Shown here: positions 25,378 through 36,980 of the stretch, in pieces | Layout: the number at the start of each line of letters is the position of its first letter | Position numbering within the stretch: position 1 is the first letter of the stretch | Assembly: GCA_029783825.1 (NCBI GenBank) | Contig: JAREIK010000755.1 | Location: 1-64,000 of the forward strand | Source of the DNA: Sapria himalayana | Taxonomy: Eukaryota > Streptophyta > Magnoliopsida > Malpighiales > Rafflesiaceae | Direction of reading: 5' to 3' | DNA length: 64,000 nt | Made by a program: the position numbers and the translations under genes | Notes under the pieces: generated by a model | Told to the model about the DNA's origin: nothing | What the model saw: the letters and a program-made list of their open reading frames with translations, nothing else | Databases searched by the model: none

Positions 25378-26030
25378 CACAACAAGAAAATATCGATTGA
25401 GCTAGGAAATTTTAGCCAGGGATCAATCCCTTGCTAAATTGCGAGGGATTAGCTAGGGAATAGTAAGGGATTAATGATTTTTCTTTAAAAAAATAGTAAT
25501 GGATTAGCGACAGAAAATTTTTCGTAAATTCCACTCAAGAAAAGCAGGGGATTTAACTACACATTAAATGAGGGATTAGCGACGGAAAATTTTCGTAAAT
25601 TCCTCTCAAGAAAAACGGGGATTTTAGCGACAGATTTAGCAAAGGAATATCTCATGCTAATAAAAGCCTGAAATAGCGACAGATTTAGCAATAGATTTTT
25701 CCTAGCTAATAAAATCCATGATTTAGCGACGGATTTAGTGACGAAATTTCCCTAACTAATAAAATCCATAATTTAGTGATGGATTGAGCGACAAATTTTC
25801 CCTAGTTAATTACATACTGAATACAGTGACATATTTTAGTGACAGAACATTCCTAGCCAATTATAACCTGAATATAGCTATGGATTTTAGCGACAGAAAT
25901 TTTCTAGATAATTAAATCTAGAATATAGCGATGGATTTAGCGATGAAACTTCCATAGATAATTAAATCCGGAATATAGTGATTAATTTAGTGATGGAACT
26001 TCCCTAGCAATGGATTTAGCTCTAAAATTC
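25378..26030 (+). mobile_element. CACTA-type subterminal array, second copy
   Basis: It starts with CACAACAAGAAAA, one base off a CACTA tip in the fourth position, followed by ATATCGATTGAGCTAGG and about 600 bp of GGATTAGCGACGGAAA, TAGCGACGGATTTAGTGACG and CCTAGCTAATAAAATCC words. It aligns with the reverse complement of 15,661-16,452, including the TTCGTAAATTCCACTCAAG spacer. No coding content. Confidence 0.8.
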
Positions 26031-26292
26031 ATCAACCTAATTTTACACTTGAAATAAAAAAAATAAAATTTCATTTTCCAATTTAAGAAATGGGGATTTA
26101 AATGCGTTATCTTCACAGAGACAAAATCTCATGCCAACATCTAGTCATAATTAATAAAAATAATAATAAAATAATATGAATAAAAAGAATAAGAAGAATA
26201 AAAACATTAAGAAGATAGAAAAAATAATAGCTCTAAGAATTAGAGAGAGAAAGTTTCAAGTTGTGCAAGAATAAGGCTAATACTTAGACAAA

Positions 26293-26990
26293 ATGGGGCA
26301 AAATGACTTCTTATTCAATAAGAAATCTTTTGTGAGCTTATTTAAGGAACCCACGATATTGCATCTTAGGGTTGGAAATATAAATGGCGTGGAACCAATA
26401 TACATTCCCTCGGTAGATCTCGATAAACTTGCTGAGCCTTTCAATTACACCTTTTAGGAAAATTTTTATATGGAAACCTCTCGCGAAGGAATTTAATGAG
26501 TTTATAGAAACCTTGATGCTTAAGGGTTTTATAAAAATTGTGGATTATGATGCAAAGCATACGGTTCTTCAATCCCTCGAAGAGGGAGATATTCAAAGGC
26601 TATGGATGAGGCGTCAATGCATAATTAAGGACTTTTCAATGAGAATTCTAAAATAGATGATGGATTTCAACCCGAAAGAGAAGGCCCCGATAGCCCCGGT
26701 ATGGTTTATTTTTCCTAATTTACTTCTCCATCTATACAGTAAGCAATCTCTCTTCATCTTGGCAAAATGTATGGGTAAACCAATAATGATTGATGAGGCC
26801 ACTACCTCAATGACTAAACCAAATTATCCAAGGATTTGCGTGGAGTTTAATTTCTTCTCATGGTCTCCATAGAAACTATGGATAGACATCAATAATGAAT
26901 AGGGGTTTTGGTAGTTAATTGTGTCTGAACATATCCCCAAATATTGTTTAAAATGTAATTAAATGAGCCATGGGTAGGAGGAATGTATGA
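26293..26990 (+). pseudogene. LINE (L1-type) ORF1 relic with DUF4283 and zinc knuckle
   Basis: In several frames the + strand gives pieces of a plant L1 ORF1/gag-like protein. The DUF4283 part includes LQSLEEGDIQRLWMRRQC and FSMRILK, then PIAPVWFIFPNLLLHLYS, then GKPIMIDEATTSMTKPN and YPRICVEFNF. About 20 codons later, after LWID, a CX2CX4HX4C zinc knuckle can be read at 26,944-26,986 (YCLKCN...MSHG...EEC) with two stop codons inside it. Stops and frame changes also lie near 26,453, 26,656 and 26,870. The family makes the RNA-binding partner of the LINE reverse transcriptase; no RT-encoding ORF2 was found. The 27,000-27,450 stretch may be its remaining ORF1 tail but shows no motif. Confidence 0.75.
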
Positions 26991-27773
26991 AGGGGATGGG
27001 CAGAAATGATACAGTGGAATAATATTATGGTAGAGACAAGGGTAAAACTGCATGGGTTAAAAAAGATATAAACAAAGAACTAATGCTATGTCAGAATATA
27101 CACTATTATAAGGAGGTAATGAAGGTGGGCAGTGAAGGGGAGAAGGAGAATAACACCCTGTTGGATAACAATAAAAAATAGGAGGAAAATATGGGCAAAG
27201 CATACACGTTTATTGAGGGATAGATGGGAGGAAAAAAGCCAGGTCTAGAGTGGGCAGTGGTGGTATACAGCAATAAGAATAAGGGGAAGATAGTTGAAAA
27301 AAAACAAAGAAATAACAAATAAAATTATAGATAACAACGAAGAAAATAGTAACATCTCTAAGGCATTTTCTGATCTAAATGCTGAAAATAGAATATTAGT
27401 GCAAAACACACTAATAGCATGCAGAAATAGGAGGGTCAACTAGGCTATCATGTTCTTGGGTCTCTTGTTCTTTATGGGTCAACTGGACTCTATTGGTAGT
27501 GCTTGTAATGCTACTTCGTGAAGCTGCATGTTCTAGGTGCGCAGTCTGGAGGTTTGTGATGCGTCAAGTGATGATGGTAGATTGTTTAAGTGTAGTTCTA
27601 TAGGGGAAGTGCGAATTCTAGGTATCTTGAAGCACTCTTTCTTTGTTGAATTTTATGTGCACCAAATATCATCTAAATAAATTTTTTCTACTGATTGAAA
27701 CCCCATTGGGTGCTCATTTCACTCTATAATCTATATGAAATATGTTAGAGGAGGATATCTTAAGGCATTTTTT

Positions 27774-27776
<3 letters not shown>

Positions 27777-27809
<33 letters not shown>

Positions 27810-27845
27810 TCTTTTGTCTCTCCCCCTCCTCTCTCTCTCTCTAAC
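27777..27845. repeat. (CT)n microsatellite
   Basis: About 14 pure CT copies are followed by CT-rich variants (CTTCTCTTC, CCCCCTCCT) and a second short CT run. Confidence 0.88.
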
Positions 27846-27889
27846 CTCCATTTCACACTCTCCCCCACATCTCTCTCTCTTTGCAATAG

Positions 27890-28520
27890 CAACAGCAACA
27901 AATGCGGTATATACGTACGTATATCGTCAGTATATACATACATATAATACTATAGTATTTTATGTACATATATACTGAGTATATATATGTACTCAGTATA
28001 TATGTACGCATAATACTGTAGTTTATATGTACTTATACCACAGTAATATATGTACAAGTGAACAGTTAGTATATTTGTACATATTTACTACAGCAATATA
28101 TATTTATCAAAACATCATTTTTTTTATTTATTTTGATTTGATTTGGTGGTTTAAATTTCTTACAGATATGATACAACATTGTTTCCCATATGAAGCTTGT
28201 ACAAGTGAAGACATATTTAAACAAACATGATGCTCCATGACTCGAATAGCATTTTTGCAGTGGAAAGTTGGTGATCAGAGGAGTAGAGGGAAAGAAAGCA
28301 ACGTCAATGCATTGATAGATTATACTTTATGCACAGTCGGTAGATACATAGATTAATAAGATGTAATATAATTTTTGATATTTTTTTTAGTTATTTAAAA
28401 TATTGTATTAAAATAATGTATTAAATGAATTTTTTTGTTTGATTTAAAATTTTCATTTATAGCTTCTATTTTTATTAAATTTTATTTAACAATATTAAAT
28501 TATTTAATTAAATTTTAGTT
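27890..28520 (+). repeat. Tandemly duplicated unit, copy A
   Basis: About 620 bp match 29,622-30,265 in direct orientation. Shared landmarks are CAACA...AAATG(C/A)GGTATATA, CATATAATACT, AGCAGTAATATATGTAC-like words, GTGGTTTAAATTTCTTACAG, GAAAGAAA(G/C)...CGTCAATG and TATACTTTATGCAC. A TTTCTTACAG splice-acceptor-like motif is followed by an open stretch that I do not recognise; copy B has stops there. Its nature (gene duplicate or transposon interior) is unknown. Confidence 0.82.
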
Positions 28521-28654
28521 TAAGCTATATGACAATCTACTTTAATTTGTGTTTGTTCATGTCTATAATAACTATTTTTATATACTTGTAAATATGTTTG
28601 CGTGTCTCTGAATTTTTTGGGTAGAGTTTTAGCCTATTATAGGCATGTAAAAAC

Positions 28655-28926
28655 CTATTATCAGTAGCAGTAGCAGTGAAAGTGGTGACAGTGATGGCAG
28701 CGGTAGCAGCATAAGCGGTAGTGGCAGTAGAGGCAGCAGTGGCAGTGGCGGCAGTGGGTGATGCAGTGGCGGTAGCGGTGGGGACCACAGCGGTGGCATT
28801 AGCAGCGAGAGCGGCAGCGGCGGGAGTGGCGGCATCGGAGATAGTGGCAGCACATGCAGCAGCAACTACACCGGAAGCAGTGGCGGTAGTAGCAGTAGAG
28901 GCAGCAACGGTAGTAGTGACGATGGT
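28655..28926. repeat. AGY/GGY trinucleotide array, left half
   Basis: A degenerate array of AGC, AGT, GGC and GGT triplets. It continues at 29,485 on the other side of the solo LTR, so one array was split by the insertion. Ala- or Ser/Gly-rich frames across it are repeat by-products. Confidence 0.88.
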
Positions 28927-29484
28927 TGTTATATATGTAATTTGTTTTTTACTTAATAATCTGTTTTAATATTTTCATGTAAGTACAGGAAAGGAAATAT
29001 TAAAAGCCCGGGGATGTAGCAGTAGCACAATAACGGAAATCCCACTGTCCGGTCAGCGGGCCGAAATTTTTGGAGCAGAGTCTGGCCCGTTCCATGATCC
29101 GACCCGCTTTAGTTAAATGAACCGAATGTTTATTTTTCATATAAAACGATTTGTATTTATTTTTCGGGCAGTCATTTTTTGACCCGGTTGAACTGTTCAT
29201 CTTCCCTCTCATCTCTCTCTATGCGATTTCGCGACTGCTGCGTGCTGCATACTGTAAGACGCTCTATTTTGGGTTTAATCTGTAATGCACACGCATTTTC
29301 TAGTGGAGGTAGCTAGTCGTACTGAGCGACTAGCGAACCATGTTATTTCCTATGTTGAATTCTCTTTTTTTTTTGTTTCTGTCGTGGATGCTGTTGGATT
29401 GGGATATATATATTTCTTGTTTCTGTGTTTCAGTTGTTTTATATTTCTTAATCTCACTACCCGTGGAAGCGCAATTACCCAACA
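28927..29484 (+). mobile_element. Solo Ty1/copia LTR
   Basis: This sequence begins TGTTATATATGTAATTTG and ends CAATTACCCAACA. It matches the two LTRs of the copia element at 35,715-40,972 along its length but in opposite orientation; TG...CA ends are kept. Shared internal words include GGGCCGAAATTTTTGG, TCCGACC/TCTGACCCGCTT and GTACTGAGCGACTAGCGAAC. Flanking 5-mers are ATGGT (28,922-28,926) and ATGGC (29,485-29,489), a four-of-five target duplication. No internal sequence remains. This is the normal product of recombination between the two LTRs of one insertion. Confidence 0.93.
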
Positions 29485-29640
29485 ATGGCTGTAGTGGCGG
29501 CAGCCACTATAGAGGCCAGCAGCGTCAGCTATAGCATCAGTAGTAGTGGTGGTGATAGTAACAGTGGTATTGGCACCAACAGTAATAACAGTAGCAGTGG
29601 TAGGAGCGGCAGTGGGAGCAGCAGCAACAACACCAAATGA
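29485..29640. repeat. AGY/GGY trinucleotide array, right half
   Basis: Continues the array of 28,655-28,926 beyond the solo LTR and grades into AGCAGCAGCAACAACA just before the duplicated unit copy B. Copy A is likewise preceded by AGCAACAGCAACA, so the array appears to be part of the duplicated unit. Confidence 0.85.
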
Positions 29641-30265
29641 GGTATATATGTACGAATAAAGACAGTATATACATATGAATTAGGTTAGTATATCCGTACA
29701 TATAATACTGCAGTATTTTCTGTACATATATATTGAGTATATTTGTACTCAATTGATATGTATACATAATACTACTATTTTTATGTACATATACAGCAGT
29801 AATATATGTACGAGTGAAAAGCTAATATATATTTACATATATACTACATAAATATATATGTATCAAAACAAAACGTTTTTTAATTTGAATGAGTGGTTTA
29901 AATTTCTTACAGGTATTATATTGCATTGTTCCTCATACAAAGCTTTTATAAGTGATGAGATTTTTCACTAGACATTGCGTTCCGTGACTCGGCCAGCTTT
30001 GCCGCAGTAGAAAAATATTGATCGGATGAGCAGAGGGAGAGAAAGAAACGTCAATGAATGGATATATTATACTTTATGCACTGTTGGTAGATACATTGAT
30101 GAATAAGACTAATTAAAATTTTGTTATTTTATTGTTTCAATTATGTAAAATATTGAATAAGAATAAGATATTAAATTATTATATTTTTTGTTTATTATAA
30201 ATTATTTATAGTTTCAATTTTTTTTCAATTTGATATAAAAATATTATATTATTTAATTAAACAAT
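29622..30265 (+). repeat. Tandemly duplicated unit, copy B
   Basis: Second copy of the unit at 27,890-28,520. It is diverged, with scattered substitutions and small indels. Removing the 558-bp solo LTR and its duplication, the two copies are about 1.17 kb apart. Copy B runs straight into CACTA-type repeats at about 30,300; copy A does not. Confidence 0.82.
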
Positions 30266-30304
30266 TTAAAATAAATTAAATTCTTAAATTATTTTTGAAA
30301 TTAA

Positions 30305-30530
30305 AATATCTAGGGAAAAATCCCTTGCTAAATTAGCAAGGGATAAATCCATTGCAAAATTAGCAAGGGATAAATCTATTGCTAATTTCGTTAGGGAATT
30401 TTCCCTATCTAATTTAGCTAGGGAATTTTTCCTATCTAATTTAGCTAGGGAAATCTTAAAAGTAGCGATGGATTTTCCGTCACTAAATTTATTTAGCTAG
30501 GGACTATTTTCGTCGCTAAAATTAATTGAC
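30305..30530 (-). mobile_element. CACTA-type subterminal repeats, third patch
   Basis: Repeated TTAGCTAGGGAATTTT, TTAGCAAGGGATAAATC and TAGCGATGGATTTTCCGTC words match the family at 15,661, 22,995 and 25,378. It ends at GTCGCTAAAATTAATTGACC without a CACTA tip. It could be the right side of the element whose left tip is at 22,995. Confidence 0.65.
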
Positions 30531-30540
30531 CAGCATGTTT

Positions 30541-31090
30541 GCTTGGGATTTTTGTTTTTTATGAGTTTGGGTTGAGACGACTGGAGAAACCAAAGTTTCG
30601 GCAGCCTCAGACATCTGTGTAAGATTTTCATTTTCTAAATTTAAATATGTTTCATTAGTATTTGACATTTTTTAGGATTTTTGTTAAACATGACACTTAT
30701 TTAGAGACTAGATGATAGATTCTAGATTTGACTATTTTAAGACTAGAGAGAGAGAATAGAGAGAGAGAGAAAGTACACAAAACTTAAAATAAATTACCCG
30801 GTAAAGTAGTCAGGTCGATCACGTGCACGGTGCACCACAGTCTGGCTCAAAATTCAAAACCCAAGTTGAGGTTCTCGAAAAGCCAAGCCAAATGACGAAA
30901 TCCTGACTTCCCGAATCCTAAGAGAGAGGAGCAAGAGTTTTGAGAGAGAGAAAATATGAGATTTGAGAGAATAAATATTTATAAAAAACATAAATATTAT
31001 AGAGAGAGGGGGGAGGATTTTATAGAATAAACAAAATAATTTTTTTTAAAAAGTCATTTTTTTTTATTTTTTTTTAATTTTTTTTAATAT
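30541..31090. other. Unassigned DNA with GA-rich patches
   Basis: No gene or element was recognised. Short (GA)n runs occur near 30,745-30,770 and 30,920-31,010, followed by T-rich tracts to 31,090. Confidence 0.5.
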
Positions 31091-31647
31091 TTTAAGGGGC
31101 AGAATCATGTGGGCATTGGTTTTTGTTGCCTACCGGTGGAGGCGAGATCCAATGGCACTATTTTAAAAATTTTTTTTTTGCCTGTTGGGGGTGGGGGGAA
31201 GGAATCGGGTCGGGTTTGATTGGGCCCGACTCGCAGTCTTTTTTCCAGGAAGGGGAAGCTTGGCTTGGCCCGACTCTCATGTCCCGAGTCACAATGAACC
31301 CATCCGTGACTCGTGACCCATGACTCGTGAGTGTGCGGGAAGCCAGGTCTGTAGGGTCAGTGGGTGCGGGACTACGGGTGTGGGACGCCGGGGTTGGGTG
31401 TGAACGGTGACCCTGACTATGCGTATGGGCCATGCCACGGGCCATGCCACGGGGCACTGAACCATGCAATGTCAGGCACGACACGAGGCCCGGTTGGCCT
31501 TGACATGACACGACACGGGTAGTGCCTTACCCGGGGACGGCACGGGCCTAGGCACTGGATATTCCCGTGCTGGGCTGGTCCAGGCACGACCGAACCATGC
31601 CGTGCCAGGTGCCGGGCCATGTCGGCCAGGCCTGGTTGACACCTCTA
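31090..31647. mobile_element. GC-rich hAT-like element end (tentative)
   Basis: A GC-rich block stands out from its AT-rich surroundings, with repeated CCATGCCACGGG, GGCACGACAC, GACCCATGACTCGTGA and GGGCCATG words. It stops exactly at the satellite boundary with TTGACACCTCTA, the reverse complement of TAGAGGTGTCAA, which resembles tips of non-autonomous plant hAT elements followed by GGCCCGG-type repeats. No matching left tip or 8-bp target duplication was found, so only the right side is proposed. Reading frames here look like chance. Confidence 0.5.
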
Positions 31648-31928
31648 AGATAGATTGACAGATAAATAGTTATATAGATAGACAGATAGATATATAGATA
31701 AGTAAATAGATAGGTATATATATATAGACATATAGATAGATAGCCATATTTAGTGATAGATAGATAGATGATAGATAGATAAATAGATAGATTAATAGAA
31801 AGAAAGATATATAGATAGCTAAAAAGATATACAAATAAATAGATAGACAGATAGATAGATAAACAGATATATTGATAGATTGATTAATAGAAAGATAGGT
31901 AAATAGATAGATATATAGGCAAATAGTC

Positions 31929-31965
<37 letters not shown>

Positions 31966-33378
31966 TACATATATATTGACACATAGATACATAAACATAT
32001 ACAAAGATATATAAATTAATAGATAGACATAAAGATAGATACATAGAAAAAATAGATAAATAGTTGAACACATAGACAAATTGACCGATAGACTAAAAGG
32101 CAATTAGATAGTTTTATAGATAGAAAGATAAATACATAGATTGAATCATATATAGACAATTAGAAAGTTAGACAATTAGATAGATAGACAGATAGAAATA
32201 TAAATTGATTAATAGATAGATATATATATAGATAAAAATATATACAGATACAAAGATAAACATATAGATAGACAGATAGATTGATTGATAGACAGATAGA
32301 TAAATAGACAGATAGATTGATTGATAGACAGATAGATTGATTGATAGACAGATAGATAGATAGATAGATAGATTGATTGATTGACTCATAGACTTATAGA
32401 GTGATAGACTATTATAAAAATAGAGAAAGATAATTAGATAGATAGGCAGATTGATAGATTGAAAGATAGAGATATAGACAAATATATAGATAGATAAGTA
32501 GACAAATAGATTAAAAGACAGATATATAGATAGATAAACAGACAAATAGATAGATAGATAAACAGACAAATATATAGATATATAGATAGATAGATAGATA
32601 GATAAATAGACATATAGATAGAAAGACTAATAAATAAATTGATAAACAAATAAATAGATAGATAAACATATAGACAGATAGACATATAGATATATAAATA
32701 GATGATAATTTGATAGAGAGATTATTAGATAGATGGATATATATATATTGATTGATTGATATACTAATAGATAGAAATAAAGTTAGATGGTTAGATAGAT
32801 ACACATATAGAAAAATATATAGTTAGATAATTACAGAGATTAATAGATAGACAAATAAATAGACAAACTGATAGAAATATAGATAAAAAGACAAAAAGAA
32901 AGATATATAGATAGTCAAATATATAGATATATAGATAGATAGGTAGATATACAAATAGATTGACATACATATAGATAGATAGATAGTTAGATAAATAAAC
33001 AAATATATAGATAAATACATAGATAGATAAATAGATAGATGGGAAGTTAAATAGTTACACAAAATGATAGTTATACAGATAGATAGATTTTAGATATATA
33101 TATAGATAGATAAATAGATAGACAAATAGATAGATATATAAATATACATATAGATATATAAATAGACAGATTGATAGATATATAGATAAATAGATAGATA
33201 GATAGATAAACAAATAAAGATATAAATAAATAAATAGACAAATAGACAAATAAATAAATAGCCAGATAAACAAAAAGTCAAATAGGCAGATAGATAGATA
33301 GATTTAAATACAAATTTCTTGTTAAATTGTTAGATAAACAAATAGAAAATTAACTAATAGACTGATAGATAATAAAAT

Positions 33379-33441
<63 letters not shown>

Positions 33442-35714
33442 AATTGATAGAAAAATATATAGATAGACTCAAAGTAACATAAAGAGATAGACAAATAGAC
33501 ATATAGATAGATAGAAAGATACAAAGATAAATAGATTGATAGATCGACTGATAAACATACATAAGATAGATAGATAGATAGATATATTCAGAAATAGACA
33601 GATATATAGATAGAAACATAATCACATAGAGACATAAAGAGATAGATAGATAGATAGATAGAAAGACAAATTGACAATTAGAGTGATAGACTAATAGGTA
33701 GTTACATAGTTTGATATATAGACATAAAGATAAATAGATATATATATATAATTAGACATTCCACAATTAGATATATATACTGATACATAAATACTAAAAT
33801 AGGTAGATTAAATGTTATAAAGAAAGATATAAAGACAAATTGCTCATGAAATTGTTTGATAGCCAAATAGAAAGATTGTCTGATAGATTGATACATAATA
33901 TAGTAGATAGATAGATATATAGATATATAGAGATATTGACAAACAGAAAGACAACTTGACAAATAGATAGAGAGGTATGTATGTAGATTGTTACATATTT
34001 AGATAAACAAATAGATATTATATATATATATATACATATAGCTAGCAAGCTATATATGCAAATAGACTAAAAAAAATATATAGATAGATAGATAGATAGA
34101 AAGATTAATAGGCAGACAGACAAACAGATAGATAGATAAATAGATAGATAGACAAACATATAGATAGATAGATCAATAGACACAAAGAAAGATTAACAGA
34201 CAGAAAGAAAGATTGAAAAATAGATAAATAGTCATAGATCGATAGATAGATAGATGGAATGATATATAGACAGATTGATAGATATATAGATAGATTGATT
34301 GAGAGATGAATAGAGACATTGATAGAATGATAGACAGGTAGATAGTTAGTTAGATAGACATAATAATAGATTGATGGATTGAGACATTAATAAATAATAT
34401 ATAGATAGAGATAGAAAGATTGAAAAATAGATAGATACACAAATTGAGATATAGTTAGATAGATAGATAAATAAACACTAATACAGATAAACATATATAC
34501 AAATTGATTTATTGATAGATAGATAGCTACATATATAAAGATATAGATAGATAGATAGATAGACATAAAATTTTATGGACAAATAGATAGATAAAGACAT
34601 TGAAAGATAGACTAATAGAGAAATACTCAGATTGATAGATAAACAAATAGACCTATAGACATATAGATAGATATATATTTATACATATTGATTTATAAAT
34701 TGATCTATAACTCGAGAGATAGATAGATATATTCATAAATCGATATACATATAGACTGGTATACAGAAATCTAGATAGACAAATAGAAAGATGTATAAAA
34801 AGATAAATAGATATAGAGATAGATTTATAGACAAATATGTAGATAGGTAGATATATAGACAAATAGATAGATAGGAAGATTGGCATATGGGAAGATAGGC
34901 AGACAGATAGATAGATCGATTGATACATATAATAATAGATAGATAGATAAACTCATAGACAAATAGATAGAAAATAGATAGATAGCTAGATATATAAATA
35001 TACATATAAATTGATGGACACTGAGACAAATAGATTGATATATAGATATATAAAGAGATAGATAGAAAAATAGAAAGATCAATAGATAGATAGACATATT
35101 TATAGATAGTTAAATAAGCAAATAGGTAGATAAGTAAGAAAAATTAGATATATAGTTAGAAATATATATGGATGGATAGACAAATAGATAAATAGATAGA
35201 AAGCCAAATAGAATGAAAGACATATAGATAGATTTATTGATAGATAGTGAAATAGCTAGATATATAGATAGATAGTTACATCAACAAATAGATAAATAGA
35301 TCGATAAACAAGTAAATAAAATTATAGATAGACAGTTAAGTTGATAGGTAGATATACAAATATTTATAAAGTTAGATAGATAGATAGTTAGATAGATATA
35401 AAGATAGATAAATGAATAGATAGCCAGATACACACATTGACAATAGGTAGATATTTAGATAGATAGGTTAGTAGAAAGATAGATAAATAGATAGATAGAC
35501 AAATAGATAGATAGATTGATACACTGATAGACTGAAAGATAGTTAGATAGTTAGTTAGATAGATATATAGATAAGTAGAAAGATAGGAAAATATATAGAT
35601 AGTTAGATAGTTGTATATTTAGATTGTTAGACAGAGACAAAGATATATACTTAGATAGATAGATAGAAAAATAGAAAGGTTGAAAGATATATAGATAAAT
35701 TGATACACATATAT
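31648..35714 (-). repeat. (TAGA/GATA)n satellite block
   Basis: Degenerate satellite without genes. A local array of GATTGATTGATAGACAGATA units lies at about 32,276-32,360. A (TA)n run occupies 33,380-33,435. Confidence 0.9.
33380..33435. repeat. (TA)n microsatellite
   Basis: About 28 uninterrupted AT copies followed by a short (AC)n tail. Confidence 0.92.
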
Positions 35715-36266
35715 TGTTAGGTAATTGTGCTTCCAAGGGTAGTGAGATTAAGAAACAGAAAACACAGAAACATAGAAACAAGCTATATATATATCCCAAT
35801 CCAACAGCATCCATGATAGAATCAAAAAAAGAGAATTCAACATAGGAAATAACGTGGTTCGCTAGTCGCTCAGTACGACTAGCTACCTCCACCAGAAAAT
35901 GCTTATGCGTCACAGATTAAAACCAAGAAACAGAACGTCTTACAGTATGCAGCATGTAGTAGTCGCGAAATCGCATAGAGAGAGGAGAGGAATGATGAAC
36001 AGTTCAACCGGGTCAAAATAGCCGCCCTAAAAACAAATTACAAATCATTTTATATGAAAAATAAACATCCGGTTCATTTAACCGAAGTGGGTCAGATCAT
36101 GGAACGGGTCAGGCTCTGCTCCAAAAATTTCGGCCCGCTGACCAGATAGTGGGACCTCCGTTATTGTGCTACTGCTACATCCCCGGGCTTTTAATATTTC
36201 CTTTCCTGCACTTACATGAAAATATTAAAACATATTATTAAGTAAAAACAAATTACATATACAGCA
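35715..36266 (-). repeat. 3-prime LTR of the copia element
   Basis: On the + strand it runs TGTTAGGTAATTG...ACATATACAGCA, with TG...CA ends. It matches 40,422-40,972 and, in reverse complement, 28,927-29,484. Frames inside it are not genes. Confidence 0.95.
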
Positions 36267-36277
36267 ATCTCCACCTT
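36267..36277 (-). other. Polypurine tract
   Basis: Minus strand AAGGTGGAGAT lies directly upstream of the 3-prime LTR, where plus-strand DNA synthesis is primed in LTR retrotransposons. The sequence is typical of plant copia elements. Confidence 0.88.
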
Positions 36278-36334
36278 AATTTGTTTTGCATACAGATAGA
36301 GAGACACTCTCTATAAACAGTTAGTCCAAAAAGA

Positions 36335-36980
36335 CTACATCTGATTTGATATGTTCAGTAAGTCAAGACAGTGTCTTAACTTATTGAGAGTAACAGGTTT
36401 TGTAAATATGTCAGCTAAATTATTTGAAGTTGCAATCTTCTTTACTTGTACCCTCTTCTCAGATAGAAGGAAATGATATCACACATCAATGTGCTTTGTC
36501 CTCTCATGGTGCACTTGGTGTTTTGCTAAATAAATAGCACTGAGGTTGTCACAGAAGACTATTGCAACCTCTTCATAAAGACCAAGGTCCTTGAGAAAAC
36601 CTTTCAGCCATATCTCTTCCTTCGCAGCTTCAGTCAGAGCCATATACTTTGCTTCAGTAGAAGATAAAGTAACAGAAGATTGCAGTGTGGCTTTCCAGCT
36701 AACTACAAAACCACATACAGTGAAGACATAACCAGTCATAGACCGTCTACTGTCAACATCTCCTGCATAGTCAGAATCAGAATATCTTGCCAGCAAGAGT
36801 TCAGATTCATTACCAAATATCAGACCAACATCAGAAGTCCCCTTGAGATACCTAAGTATCCTTTTAACAGCTTTCCAGTGCTCTTGACCAGGGTTTATCA
36901 TAAACCTAATCACTACACTTACTGCATGAGAAATATCAAGTCGGGTGCACACCATAAGATACATGAGGCTCCCGACAGCA
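36335..36980 (-). pseudogene. copia pol: RNase H region
   Basis: Minus-strand frame with ARYSDSDYAGD, SRRSMTGYVF, SWKATLQSSVTLSSTEAKYM, ALTEAAKEEIWL and HHERTKHIDV, the usual series of copia RNase H, which removes the RNA template during reverse transcription. The acidic residues of SDSDYAGD and the Glu of STEAKYMAL are present. A TGA follows HIDV at 36,481-36,479. The normal C-terminal continuation (YHFLLSEKRVQ..., NNLADIFTKPV) can still be read beyond it to TAG at 36,337-36,335. Confidence 0.9.

Noticed and set aside
27731..27978. Arg/Glu- and Ser/Leu-rich frames near 27.8 kb
   Set aside because: They translate the (CT)n/(GA)n microsatellite on both strands.
28537..28969. Ala-, Pro/Leu- and Val/Ala-rich frames at the trinucleotide array
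   Set aside because: All are frames of the AGY/GGY array on either strand; the array is split by an LTR and has no splice or start support.
31158..31620. GC-rich frames of up to 117 codons on both strands
   Set aside because: They lie in the repeated CCATGCCACGGG/GGCACGAC block of a probable transposon end and show no domain.
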